Below are positions 8,357 through 15,608 of a DNA stretch of 64,000 nucleotides, in pieces. Below the pieces are notes generated by a model. That model was given only the letters and a program-made list of their open reading frames with translations. It did not search any database and was not told where the DNA came from. Numbering within the stretch: the first letter of the stretch is position 1; every line of letters starts with the position of its first letter. Where the stretch lies: assembly GCF_900091435.1 (NCBI RefSeq), contig NZ_FMCS01000001.1, positions 557,512 to 621,511 of the forward strand. Direction: 5' to 3'. Both the position numbers and the translations under genes were made by a program. The DNA is from Micromonospora chaiyaphumensis (GTDB lineage: Bacteria > Actinomycetota > Actinomycetes > Mycobacteriales > Micromonosporaceae).

Positions 8357-8362
8357 TACCCT
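8357..8362 (+). promoter_or_regulatory. -10 box TACCCT of a leaderless promoter
   Basis: TACCCT ends 7 bases before GTG 8370, so the transcript should begin at or next to the start codon. No ribosome-binding site is present, in agreement. Confidence 0.5.
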
Positions 8363-8369
8363 CGCCCCG

Positions 8370-8963
8370 GTGACCTCCGACGCGCTGCGCCGCGCACTCA
8401 CCGACCCCGGCGACCCGCCGCTGCCGCCCCTGCCCGGGGTGGCCGTCGAGCTGCTCGACGCCCTGCAGGCGCCGCCCCGGCTCGCCGCGCACCTGCGGCT
8501 CGTGCACGACGTCGCCCGGCAGCTCACCGCCGCGTTCGCCGAACGCTTCCCGCTGGTGCCGTTCGACCGGCAGGCGGTGCTGTTCGGGGCGGCGATCCAC
8601 GACCTCGGCAAGGTGGAGCACCCCGAGGAGCTGTCCGGGCCCGGCTCGGCGCACGAGGAGGCGGGCTACCAGCTGCTGCTGCGCTTCGGCGTGCCCGAGG
8701 AGCGGGCCCGCTTCGCCGTCACCCACGCCGCCTGGCACGCACCGGGGGTGCAGCTGGAGGACCTGCTCGTCAGCCTCGCCGACAAGGTGTGGAAGGGCAA
8801 GCGCGTCACCGACCTGGAGGAGCTGGTGGTCGACCGGCTCGCCGACATCACCGGGCAGCCGCCCTGGCAGGCCTTCCTCGACCTCGACGACGTGCTCGCC
8901 GCGCTGGCCGCCGACGCGGACCGCCGGCTCGCCTTCCAGGCCGAGCACCCGGTGCACGGCTGA
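8370..8963 (+). CDS. HD-domain phosphohydrolase family protein
   Basis: This soluble protein of 197 residues has the conserved AAIHDLGKVEHPEEL (HD doublet) with a preceding HDVARQL helix, later VTHAAWH, and an Asp in LADKVWKGKR. This is the H...HD...D order of the HD superfamily, whose members hydrolyse phosphate mono- or diesters using two metals. GTG 8370 is preferred over in-frame GTG 8337 because a -10 box places the transcript start at 8370 (leaderless). No operon partner is seen and the substrate is unknown. Confidence 0.85.
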   Translation: MTSDALRRALTDPGDPPLPPLPGVAVELLDALQAPPRLAAHLRLVHDVARQLTAAFAERFPLVPFDRQAVLFGAAIHDLGKVEHPEELSGPGSAHEEAGYQLLLRFGVPEERARFAVTHAAWHAPGVQLEDLLVSLADKVWKGKRVTDLEELVVDRLADITGQPPWQAFLDLDDVLAALAADADRRLAFQAEHPVHG

Positions 8964-9077
8964 CCCGCCCGGCTGTTACGCGGCGGTTACCCGGCTGCGA
9001 TGGCGCTGTGGCAGGGCGGGCCGACCGTGTGGGCAGGGACACCGGACGGGGTCCCGGCACACGCCAGGGAGGCCACC

Positions 9078-9632
9078 ATGAGACTGAGGAGAACACTGCT
9101 GGCGCTGGTCGTCGTGCTCGGCGGGCTGGTCGCCGGCACGAGCGGCGCGACCGCGGCGGCGCCGTACTGCGGGATCACCTGGGGCAGCACGGCCAGGACG
9201 GCCGGCGCCCTCAGCACCGACCCGCTCGGCGAGGTCCGCACCGGACGGCACGACTGCTACGACCGGGTGGTCTTCGAGTTCGCCGGACCGGCCAACGGCT
9301 ACTCCGTCGCCTACGGCGAGACGTACACCGAGGGGCAGGGCCTCGCGCTGAGCCCGTACACCGCCGGGGGCGCGCTGCTGTCGGTGTCGCTGCGGGCGCC
9401 CGCGTACGACGACGAGCACGTCGCCACGCTGCCCTACCGCGCCGGTGAGCACGCCGCGACCGTGCTGGGCTACCGCACGCTGCGGGACGTCGTCTTCGGC
9501 GGCAGCTACGAGGGCTACACCACCTTCGCGGTGGGCGTCCGCGCCCGGCTGCCGTTCCGGGTCTTCGTGCTCAGCGGCCCCGGCACGCACAGCCGCATCG
9601 TGATCGACGTGGCCCACCGGTGGCAGGCGTGA
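9078..9632 (+). CDS. secreted AMIN-like domain protein
   Basis: ATG 9078 is preceded by AGGGAGG at 5 bases. The Sec signal LLALVVVLGGLVAGTSGATAAA gives an exported protein of about 155 mature residues. The mature part has two Cys (PYCGITWG and RHDCYDRVVFEF), likely a disulphide, then an all-beta domain ending RIVIDVAHRW. The pattern HDCYDRVVFEF...GY is that of the actinobacterial AMIN-like domain family, thought to bind the cell wall. There is no lipobox. The exact function is unknown. Confidence 0.75.
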   Translation: MRLRRTLLALVVVLGGLVAGTSGATAAAPYCGITWGSTARTAGALSTDPLGEVRTGRHDCYDRVVFEFAGPANGYSVAYGETYTEGQGLALSPYTAGGALLSVSLRAPAYDDEHVATLPYRAGEHAATVLGYRTLRDVVFGGSYEGYTTFAVGVRARLPFRVFVLSGPGTHSRIVIDVAHRWQA

Positions 9633-9643
9633 CCTTTCCCCAG

Positions 9644-9669
9644 GTGAGAGGGGCCGACCGGCCCCTCAC
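9644..9669 (+). terminator. hairpin after the AMIN-like gene
   Basis: GTGAGAGGGGCC and GGCCCCTCAC pair with a small bulge around GACC, 11 bp past the stop at 9632. It is a probable terminator separating this gene from the two-component system. Confidence 0.5.
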
Positions 9670-9710
9670 CACCGCCCGTTGCGCCCACGCCTCACCGCGT
9701 CGCCCCGGAC

Positions 9711-9716
9711 TACCCT
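9711..9716 (+). promoter_or_regulatory. -10 box TACCCT of a leaderless promoter
   Basis: TACCCT is followed after 8 bases by ATG 9725. No ribosome-binding site precedes the response-regulator gene, so leaderless initiation is likely for this operon. Confidence 0.5.
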
Positions 9717-9724
9717 GAGTGGTC

Positions 9725-10405
9725 ATGGAGGGCCGCGTGCTGGTCGTCGAGGATGACGCCTCCATCCGGGAGGTGACGGCCCTCGGCCTGCGCCGGGCCG
9801 GGTTCCGGGTGGCCACCGCCGTCGACGGCCCGGCCGCCCTCGCCGCGTGGCGGGCCGGACCTGTCGACCTCATCGTGCTCGACGTGATGCTCCCCGAACT
9901 GGACGGATTCGAGGTGTGCCGGGAGATCCGGCGCACCAGTCAGGTGCCGATCCTCATGCTCACCGCCCGCACCGACACCATCGACGTGGTGGTCGGCCTG
10001 GAGTGCGGGGCCGACGACTACCTCCGCAAGCCGTTCGACCTGCCGGAGCTGGTCGCCCGGGTCCGCGCCGTGCTCCGCCGGACCGTCGCACCGGCCCCCG
10101 AGACCACCGTGACCGCCGGGCCGCTGGAGATCGACCCGGCCCGCTTCGTGGCCCGCCGGGACGGCCGCGAGCTGACCCTCACGGCCACCGAGTTCCGGCT
10201 GCTGCTGGAGCTGGCCCGGCGGCCCGGCCAGGTGTTCACCCGCGAGCTGCTGCTCGACCGGGTCTGGGGACACAGCTACCTGGGCGACTCCCGGCTGGTC
10301 GACGTGGCCGTGCAGCGCCTGCGCGCCAAGGTCGAGGACGATCCCGGGGCGCCCACCCTGATCCGGACGGTCCGCGGGGCCGGCTACAAGCTCACGCCGG
10401 GGTGA
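9725..10405 (+). CDS. OmpR/PhoB-type response regulator
   Basis: The receiver domain (residues 1-115) has the acidic pair VVEDDAS, the phospho-acceptor Asp in LIVLDVMLPE, the Thr/Ser in MLTAR and the Lys in LRKPFD. The C-terminal winged helix (about 130-222) has LLLELARRPGQVFTRELLLD and the RTVRGAGYKL wing. All active residues are present. ATG 9725 is favoured over the GTG at 9719 by the -10 spacing. It forms an operon with the histidine kinase 7 bp downstream and the GerMN lipoprotein, a gene order like mtrA-mtrB-lpqB. Confidence 0.93.
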   Translation: MEGRVLVVEDDASIREVTALGLRRAGFRVATAVDGPAALAAWRAGPVDLIVLDVMLPELDGFEVCREIRRTSQVPILMLTARTDTIDVVVGLECGADDYLRKPFDLPELVARVRAVLRRTVAPAPETTVTAGPLEIDPARFVARRDGRELTLTATEFRLLLELARRPGQVFTRELLLDRVWGHSYLGDSRLVDVAVQRLRAKVEDDPGAPTLIRTVRGAGYKLTPG

Positions 10406-10412
10406 GCGCGCC

Positions 10413-11801
10413 ATGGTGGCCGGCAGGGTCGTGCCCGGGCGGTTGCGGCGCCGGCTCGTCGTCGCGTTCGTCCTCGTGGCCGGCATGTCCGCCGGGGCGC
10501 TGGCCGCCGGCTCCTACCTCATGCTGCGGCAGGCCCGGTTCGACGGCTCGCTGCAACGCGCCGACGCCGACGCCCGCTACCAGCTCGTGGTCGCCGCGCA
10601 GTTCCTGCCGCTGACCGACACCCGCCGGGCCGACCTGCTGGCCAGCTTCGAGGAGTCCGGCCGGCACGTGGTGCTGGTCGCCGGGGAGACCCAGGCCTCC
10701 AACCCCCGGTACGCACCCACCCCCGACCCCGACCTGCGGGCCGCCGTCGCCGCCGGGCAGCTCGGCTTCCAGCGCACCTCCGGCCGGCCCCACCTGCTCG
10801 TCGTCGGCGGCCGGATCCCCGGATCCACCGCCGAGCTGTACGTGGTGACCGTCGAGGACGACCTCGTGGACGCGCTCGACCAGCTCCGCACCGCCTCGAT
10901 CGTCGGCTGGGCGGTGGTCGTGCTGCTCGCCGCCGGCGTGGGCAACGCGCTCGCCCGCCGCACCCTGGAACCCGTCGGCCGGGCCAGCCGGGCCGCCCGG
11001 GCCGTCGCCGAGGGGCTGCTGCACACCCGGCTGCCGGTGCGCGGCAGGGACGAGTTCAGCGCCTGGGCCACCTCCTTCAACGAGATGGCCGAGGCGCTGG
11101 AGACCCAGATCGAGGCGCTGTCGCAGGCGCAGGCGCGGGAGCGCCGGTTCACCGCCGACGTGGCGCACGAGCTGCGTACCCCGGTCACCGCCCTGGTGGC
11201 GGCGGCCTCGCTGCTCGCCGACCAGCTCGACGCCCTCCCGGCCGACGCGCGCCGCGCCGCCGAGCTGCTCGTGGCCGACGTGGTCCGGCTGCGCCGGCTG
11301 GTCGAGGAACTGATGGAGATCTCCCGCCTGGACGCCGGCCGGGAGGTGCTCGCCACCCGCCCCGTGGACGTCGGCGCGCTGCTGCGCCGGATCGTCGCGG
11401 GCCACCCCGACGCCCGGGCCCGCGTGGACGGCGACGCGCCGCCCGTGGTGACCGACCCGCGCCGGCTCGAACGGATCCTGACCAATCTGGTGGCCAACGG
11501 GACCGAACACGGCGGCGGCGACCTGCGCGCCGACATCCGGCACACCGGCGCCGCGCTGGTGGTCGAGGTCGCCGACCGCGGGCCGGGCATACCGGCCGAG
11601 CACCTGGCCCACATCTTCGACCGGTTCTACAAGGCGGACCCGGCCCGCACCGGGCCCGGCAGCGGGCTCGGCCTGGCCATCGCCCGGGAGAACGCCCGGC
11701 TGCTCGGTGGCCGGCTCGACGTGACCAGCGAGGTCGGCCACGGCACCCGCTTCCGCCTCACCCTCCCGCTCGACACCGGGGACACCCCATGCGACGCCTG
11801 A
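10413..11801 (+). CDS. sensor histidine kinase
   Basis: This 462-residue kinase has a first TM near residues 10-35 (LVVAFVLVAGMSAGALAAG), an extracytoplasmic sensor region of about 120 residues, a second TM (IVGWAVVVLLAAGVGNAL), HAMP, and HisKA with the phospho-acceptor in FTADVAHELRTPVTAL. The HATPase domain has N box NLVANGTEHGG, G1 DRGPGIP, F box FDRFYKAD and G2 GSGLGLAIA. It pairs with the upstream OmpR-type regulator. The signal is unknown. Its 3' end overlaps the lipoprotein gene by 13 bp, indicating coupled translation. Confidence 0.93.
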   Translation: MVAGRVVPGRLRRRLVVAFVLVAGMSAGALAAGSYLMLRQARFDGSLQRADADARYQLVVAAQFLPLTDTRRADLLASFEESGRHVVLVAGETQASNPRYAPTPDPDLRAAVAAGQLGFQRTSGRPHLLVVGGRIPGSTAELYVVTVEDDLVDALDQLRTASIVGWAVVVLLAAGVGNALARRTLEPVGRASRAARAVAEGLLHTRLPVRGRDEFSAWATSFNEMAEALETQIEALSQAQARERRFTADVAHELRTPVTALVAAASLLADQLDALPADARRAAELLVADVVRLRRLVEELMEISRLDAGREVLATRPVDVGALLRRIVAGHPDARARVDGDAPPVVTDPRRLERILTNLVANGTEHGGGDLRADIRHTGAALVVEVADRGPGIPAEHLAHIFDRFYKADPARTGPGSGLGLAIARENARLLGGRLDVTSEVGHGTRFRLTLPLDTGDTPCDA

Positions 11802-12679
11802 TCCCGCCGCTCGCCGCGCTGCTGCTGCTCACCGCCGGCTGCGCCCCGCCCCGCACCGGCACCCTCGGGCCCGCCCCGGCCGGCCCGTCGCCGACCACCG
11901 GCGCCGCACCGACCGGCACGCCCGTGCCGACCCCGCCCGCGACCCGCGCGCCCACCACACCCGCCACGACGGGCACGCCGACCGCCGCAGCGCCCACCGG
12001 ACCGGACGGGACGCTGACCGTGCAGCTGTGGTTCGCCCGCGCCGGGAAACTCGTGCCCACCCGGCGTACGCTGCCGGCCACCGTGGCCACGTCCCGGCTG
12101 GCGCTCACCGAGCTGGCCGCCGGCCCGTCGCCCGCCGAGAGCGCCGCCGGCCTGACCACCCTGGTCCCGCCCGGTACGCAGGTGACCCGCATCGCCGGCG
12201 GGGTGGCGACCCTGGTCCCACCGGCCGGTTTCGACGCCGGCGGGGCGACGACCGCCCGGCTGCGCCGCGCCCAGGTGGTCTGGACGCTCACCCAGTTCTC
12301 CACCGTCCGGCGGGTCGCCTTCGCGCCGACCGACACGGCGACCGGGCGCGACGACTACGCCGACCTGCTGCCCCCCGTCGTGGTGACCGCCCCGGCGATC
12401 GGCGACCGGGTCGCCAGCCCGGTCACCGTCAGCGGTACCGCCGACGTGTACGAGGCGACGGTGAGCGTCCGGGTGCTCGACGCGGCGGGCCGGGAGATCG
12501 GCACCGCCTTCACCACGGCCTCCTGCGGCTCCGGCTGCCGCGGCGCCTACCGGCTGGACGTCCGCTACCGGGGCGCGGCGGCCGGCCGGGGCACCGTCGA
12601 GGTGTACGAGGTGTCGGCGCGCGACGGCTCCCGGATCAACGCGGTCCGCGTCCCGGTCGAGCTGACCGCCGCCCGGTGA
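11789..12679 (+). CDS. GerMN / Gmad2-domain lipoprotein
   Basis: A lipobox LLTAGC gives a lipidated Cys near residue 20, followed by a Pro/Thr-rich spacer (about residues 23-75). A GerMN domain (LTVQLWFARAGKLV... ALTELAAGPSPAE) and a C-terminal Ig-like Gmad2 domain (TAPAIGDRVASPVTVSGTA) follow, the same pair found in spore-germination and LpqB-related proteins. LpqB modulates MtrB in the MtrAB-LpqB system; the position directly after the kinase suggests a similar accessory role here. At 296 residues it lacks the LpqB propeller, so it is a short relative. Confidence 0.85.
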   Translation: MRRLIPPLAALLLLTAGCAPPRTGTLGPAPAGPSPTTGAAPTGTPVPTPPATRAPTTPATTGTPTAAAPTGPDGTLTVQLWFARAGKLVPTRRTLPATVATSRLALTELAAGPSPAESAAGLTTLVPPGTQVTRIAGGVATLVPPAGFDAGGATTARLRRAQVVWTLTQFSTVRRVAFAPTDTATGRDDYADLLPPVVVTAPAIGDRVASPVTVSGTADVYEATVSVRVLDAAGREIGTAFTTASCGSGCRGAYRLDVRYRGAAAGRGTVEVYEVSARDGSRINAVRVPVELTAAR

Positions 12680-12707
12680 CGCGAACCCACAGCGGACGGC
12701 GGTGTCG

Positions 12708-12778
12708 AGACCGAACGGGGATTCGAACCCCGGTGCGCGGAGTTGCAGTCCGCTCCCTGGCCGCTCGGGCATTCGGTC
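12708..12778 (-). tRNA. tRNA-Cys(GCA)
   Basis: The acceptor GACCGAA pairs with TTCGGTC and the discriminator is T73, as expected for Cys. Anticodon stem GCGGA/TCCGC holds loop CTGCAAC (anticodon GCA); the T-arm is CGGGG-TTCGAAT-CCCCG. All arms pair. CCA is not encoded. Confidence 0.95.
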
Positions 12779-12789
12779 GGGCTGGTGCG

Positions 12790-12862
12790 TGCCCCCGGCT
12801 GGATTCGAACCAGCGACCTTCGGATCCGGAATCCGACGCGCTCTCCGCTGCGCCACGGGGGC
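12790..12862 (-). tRNA. tRNA-Arg(CCG)
   Basis: A seven-base acceptor GCCCCCG/CGGGGGC, anticodon loop TTCCGGA (CCG, codon CGG) on stem TCGGA/TCCGA, and a canonical TTCGAAT T-loop are present. It lies 11 bp from tRNA-Cys on the same strand. Confidence 0.95.
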
Positions 12863-12884
12863 ATGAGTTGTCACGGCGAACCGA

Positions 12885-12913
12885 TTGACTTTCGATAGGT
12901 TCCAAGCGATAGT
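12885..12913 (+). promoter_or_regulatory. SigA-like promoter, leaderless
   Basis: TTGACT (12885-12890), a 17-base spacer and GATAGT (12908-12913), then 6 bases to ATG 12920. Both hexamers resemble the housekeeping consensus. A CGATAG element is repeated within it (12893-12898 and 12907-12912), a possible regulator site. Confidence 0.5.
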
Positions 12914-12919
12914 CGATGC

Positions 12920-13399
12920 ATGCTCACAGCTCAGCGAGCGGTTCTCCCGCTCAGACTCCTCCTCGTGCTGCTGTTCGGGATCCTGGTCCTGTTCCAGACC
13001 ATGTCGCTGCCCGGGCAGTTCGCGTACATGGCCCGGGAGAACCCGGACCTCGCGTACCTGCGCTGGCCGGCGACCGCGGTGACGGTGTTCTGGGTGCTCT
13101 GCGTGCAGGTGGTGATCGTGTGCACCTGGAAGCTGCTCACCCTGGTCAAGAAGGACCAGATCTTCAGCGAGGCGTCGCTGGCCTGGGTCGACGCGATCGT
13201 GTGGGCCATCGCCGCCGCCTGGGTGGTGCTGGTGGGCGTCTTCCTCTACGTCGGCTTCAACGCCGACGACCCCGGTCTGCCGCTGCTGCTGTTCCTGCTG
13301 GTCACCGGAGTTACCGCGCTGGGGCTGCTCATGGTGGTCATGCGGGCGCTGCTGCGGCAGGCCACCACGCTCCGGACCGACATGGAAGCGGTGATCTGA
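12920..13399 (+). CDS. DUF2975-type four-TM membrane protein
   Basis: The 159-residue integral membrane protein has four predicted helices: LLLVLLFGILVLFQTM, TAVTVFWVLCVQVVIV, AIVWAIAAAWVVLVGVFLYV and PLLLFLLVTGVTALGLLMVV. The loop LLTLVKKDQIFSEASLAWVD is typical of DUF2975 proteins, which are nearly always followed by a small Xre-type HTH gene, as here. The stop and the next start overlap (TGATG at 13397-13401). Its function is unknown; together with the HTH gene it probably forms an autoregulated membrane/regulator unit. Confidence 0.85.
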   Translation: MLTAQRAVLPLRLLLVLLFGILVLFQTMSLPGQFAYMARENPDLAYLRWPATAVTVFWVLCVQVVIVCTWKLLTLVKKDQIFSEASLAWVDAIVWAIAAAWVVLVGVFLYVGFNADDPGLPLLLFLLVTGVTALGLLMVVMRALLRQATTLRTDMEAVI

Positions 13400-13620
13400 T
13401 GCCCATCGTCGTCCGGATCGACGTCGAGCTGGCCAAACGCAAGATGAGCGTGGGCGAGTTCGCCGAGCGGGTCGGGCTCACCCCGGCCAACGTCGCGGTG
13501 CTGAAGAACGGCCGGGCCAAGGCCGTCCGCTTCAGCACCCTCGAAGCCATGTGCCGGGTGCTGAACTGCCAGCCCGGCGACCTGCTGGAATGGGTCGAGG
13601 AACAGGGAGAAGACCGATGA
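13399..13620 (+). CDS. small Xre-family (Cro/C1) HTH regulator
   Basis: This 73-residue, single-domain protein is of the DUF2975-linked YozG/HTH_26 kind: MPIVVRIDVELAKRKM, then helix-turn-helix SVGEFAERVGLTPANVAVLKNG, and the conserved FSTLEAMCRVLNCQPGDLLEW. It probably binds DNA near its own operon promoter. ATG 13399 overlaps the preceding stop and its own stop overlaps the next ATG (ATGA), so three proteins are made from one coupled message. Confidence 0.9.
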   Translation: MPIVVRIDVELAKRKMSVGEFAERVGLTPANVAVLKNGRAKAVRFSTLEAMCRVLNCQPGDLLEWVEEQGEDR

Positions 13621-13781
13621 AGTATCTGCTCGGGCTCGTCGCCGTCCTCGCCGTCGCGCTCGGCGTCGCCGGCATCGTCTACGGGGAGGCCGACGACTCG
13701 CCCGGCCTCCAGCTCCTGGCCGGCCTGCTCGTCATCGGCGCGGTCGCGATCGGCGTACGGATCGCCCGACGCAGCCGGTAG
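13617..13781 (+). CDS. small two-TM membrane protein
   Basis: This 54-residue protein is mostly two hydrophobic helices, YLLGLVAVLAVALGVAGIVYG and LQLLAGLLVIGAVAIGVRI, split by an acidic turn EADDSP and ending RRSR. It is translationally coupled (ATGA overlap) to the HTH gene and ends 7 bp before the opposing tRNA-Gln. No family is recognised. It is likely an accessory subunit of the DUF2975 unit. Confidence 0.75.
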   Translation: MKYLLGLVAVLAVALGVAGIVYGEADDSPGLQLLAGLLVIGAVAIGVRIARRSR

Positions 13782-13787
13782 GTGTCG

Positions 13788-13860
13788 CTGCGAGCTGAGG
13801 ATTCGAACCTCAATTCCCCGATCCAGAATCGGATGTGCTGCCTGGTTGCACCAGCTCGCA
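13788..13860 (-). tRNA. tRNA-Gln(CTG)
   Basis: Acceptor TGCGAGC/GCTCGCA, anticodon loop TTCTGGA (CTG) on stem TCCGA/TCGGG with one G-T pair, and T-loop TTCGAAT. CCA is not encoded. Confidence 0.93.
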
Positions 13861-13883
13861 TGGGATCCGCATGCCGCGGACCG

Positions 13884-13956
13884 TGCCCCGACCAGGATTC
13901 GAACCTGGGCTCTCCGGTTTCGTAGACCGGCGCGCTCTCCGCTGCGCCACCGGGGC
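13884..13956 (-). tRNA. tRNA-Arg(ACG)
   Basis: Acceptor GCCCCGG/TCGGGGC (one G-T), anticodon stem CCGGT/ACCGG with loop CTACGAA (ACG, read as ICG), and T-arm CCAGG-TTCGAAT-CCTGG. The D-arm is nearly identical to that of the Arg(CCG) gene at 12790. Confidence 0.95.
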
Positions 13957-13959
13957 GGG

Positions 13960-13996
13960 CGACCGGCGCCCCTCCCCCCTCGGGGGGCGCCGGTCG
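13960..13996 (-). terminator. 13-bp perfect hairpin between rtcB and tRNA-Arg
   Basis: CGACCGGCGCCCC (13960-13972) pairs perfectly with GGGGCGCCGGTCG (13984-13996) and begins 2 bp past the rtcB stop. It may end rtcB transcripts or act as a processing signal between rtcB and the downstream tRNAs. Confidence 0.55.
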
Positions 13997-13998
13997 GT

Positions 13999-15198
13999 TC
14001 AACCCTTCACGCAGACGACCTGCTTGAGGTGGGCGACCACCTCGACCAGGTCCTCCTGCTGGGCCATCACCTTCGTGATGTCCTTGTACGCGCCGGGGAT
14101 CTCGTCGACCACCCCGGCGTCCTTGCGGCACTCGACGCCCGCCGTCTGCGCGGCCAGGTCGGCGGTGCTGTACGTCCGCTTCGCCTGCCCCCGCGACATC
14201 CGCCGCCCGGCCCCGTGCGACGCCGAGCAGTACGCGTCGAGGTTGCCCTTGCCACGCACGATGTACGACCCGGTGCCCATCGATCCCGGGATGATGCCCA
14301 GGTCGCCGCGACCGGCCCGGATCGCGCCCTTGCGGGTCACCAGCACCTCGACCCCGTCGTAGCTCTCCTCCGCCACGTAGTTGTGGTGGCAGGAGATCGG
14401 CTCGTCGTAGCCGACCTGCGGGAACTCGTCCCGCACCACCCCGCAGAGCACGGCGAGCATGACGGCCCGGTTGCGGCGCGCGTACTCCTGCGCCCACCAC
14501 AGGTCACGGCGGTAGGCGTCCATCTCCGGGGTGCCGGCGAGGAACACCGCGAGGTCCCGGTCGGGCAGCTCCACGTTGTGCGGCAGCCCACGGGCCACCG
14601 CCATGTGCCGCTCGGCCAGTTCCTTGCCGATGTTGCGGGAGCCCGAGTGCAGCATCAGCCAGACCCGGCCGTCGTCCGGGCCGCCCTGCTCCAGGCAGAC
14701 CTCGATGAAGTGGTTCCCGCCGCCGAGGGTGCCCAGCTGCCGCTGGGCCCGGGTCTCCAGCTGCGCCACCTTCCGGTCCAGGGTGCCGAAGCGCCGCCAG
14801 AACTCGTCCCAGCCGCCCTGCTCCAGCCCACGGATCCGGCGCGGGTCGACCGCGTCGGCGCGCATGGCGAACCCGACCGGGATGGCCGCCTCGATGGCGC
14901 TCCGCAGCGGGCCGAGGTCGTCGGGCAGGTCGGCCGCGGTGAGCGAGGTGCGGACCGCGGACATGCCGCAGCCGATGTCCACGCCGACCGCGGCCGGCGA
15001 CACGGCCTGCCGCATGGCGATCACCGAGCCGACCGTGGCGCCCTTGCCGAAGTGCACGTCCGGCATGACGGCGACGCCGTGCACCCAGGGCAGCGTGCCG
15101 ATGTTGCGCAGCTGCCGGGCCGCCTGCGCCTCGATCGTGTAGGGGTCGGTCCAGACCCGGACCGGCGCCCGGGTACCGGCCAGCGGGGTGAAACCCAT
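13999..15198 (-). CDS. rtcB: RNA-splicing/repair ligase RtcB
   Basis: This 399-residue protein carries the whole RtcB active site: DVHFGKG, GVDIGCGM (metal-binding Cys), GGGNHFIE, LHSGSRNIG, CHHNY, and SHGAGR with the guanylylated His. RtcB joins 2',3'-cyclic phosphate or 3'-phosphate ends to 5'-OH ends with GTP and Mn2+, resealing RNAs cut by anticodon nucleases and toxins. ATG 15198 follows GAGGAG at 7 bases. It is embedded in a same-strand tRNA array (four genes on each side), which points to tRNA repair. No archease or RtcA gene is seen here. Confidence 0.95.
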   Translation of the reverse strand: MGFTPLAGTRAPVRVWTDPYTIEAQAARQLRNIGTLPWVHGVAVMPDVHFGKGATVGSVIAMRQAVSPAAVGVDIGCGMSAVRTSLTAADLPDDLGPLRSAIEAAIPVGFAMRADAVDPRRIRGLEQGGWDEFWRRFGTLDRKVAQLETRAQRQLGTLGGGNHFIEVCLEQGGPDDGRVWLMLHSGSRNIGKELAERHMAVARGLPHNVELPDRDLAVFLAGTPEMDAYRRDLWWAQEYARRNRAVMLAVLCGVVRDEFPQVGYDEPISCHHNYVAEESYDGVEVLVTRKGAIRAGRGDLGIIPGSMGTGSYIVRGKGNLDAYCSASHGAGRRMSRGQAKRTYSTADLAAQTAGVECRKDAGVVDEIPGAYKDITKVMAQQEDLVEVVAHLKQVVCVKG

Positions 15199-15228
15199 CG
15201 TTGTCTCCTCGTTCAGGGGTGATGTTCG

Positions 15229-15302
15229 AGCGGCTGGCCGGATTCGAACCGGCGATCTTCACCATGGCAGGGTGACGCGCTGCCTGACTGCGCTACAACC
15301 GC
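15229..15302 (-). tRNA. tRNA-Gly(GCC)
   Basis: Acceptor GCGGTTG/CAGCCGC (one G-T), anticodon stem TCACC/GGTGA with loop CTGCCAT (GCC), T-arm GCCGG-TTCGAAT-CCGGC, discriminator T73. It lies 30 bp upstream of the rtcB start. Confidence 0.93.
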
Positions 15303-15328
15303 GAGGCGGTCCCGGGGCGGGACCGGCG

Positions 15329-15401
15329 TAGGCCGTACGGGACTCGAACCCGTGACCTCCCGGGTGAGAACCGGGTGAGCTGCCAATTGCTCCAACGGCC
15401 C
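15329..15401 (-). tRNA. tRNA-Glu(CTC)
   Basis: Acceptor GGGCCGT/ACGGCCT starts with a G-T pair. Anticodon stem CCCGG/CCGGG holds loop TTCTCAC (CTC), and the T-arm is ACGGG-TTCGAGT-CCCGT. Confidence 0.92.
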
Positions 15402-15429
15402 GCGGGACGGCGGATGCCGTCCGCGTGTG

Positions 15430-15502
15430 TCCGGGACCGCGGAATCGAACCGCGTGTCTCTCGCGCCCAAGGCGAGCGGGTCAGCCAGCTCCCTCGTCCC
15501 GG
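15430..15502 (-). tRNA. tRNA-Pro(TGG), atypical
   Basis: Acceptor CCGGGAC/GTCCCGG with C1-G72 and A73 fits Pro. Anticodon stem CTCGC/GCGAG holds loop CTTGGGC (TGG), and the T-arm is CGCGG-TTCGATT-CCGCG. Position 8 is G rather than the near-universal U, and the D-stem has only three pairs, so folding or charging may be impaired. Confidence 0.85.
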
Positions 15503-15608
15503 TTGCCCGGCCGGCGCGCGGGCGCCGGCCGGGAGTCGTGCTCGTGCCGTCCGCTGTGGAGTTGAGAAGGTGCGACGCCACCGGCCGGACGGCCGGGACG
15601 CGGTCGTG

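Noticed and set aside
15503..15608. A possible ninth tRNA between Pro and Trp
   Set aside because: No acceptor, anticodon or T-arm can be folded. The stretch holds only a GC-rich inverted repeat.
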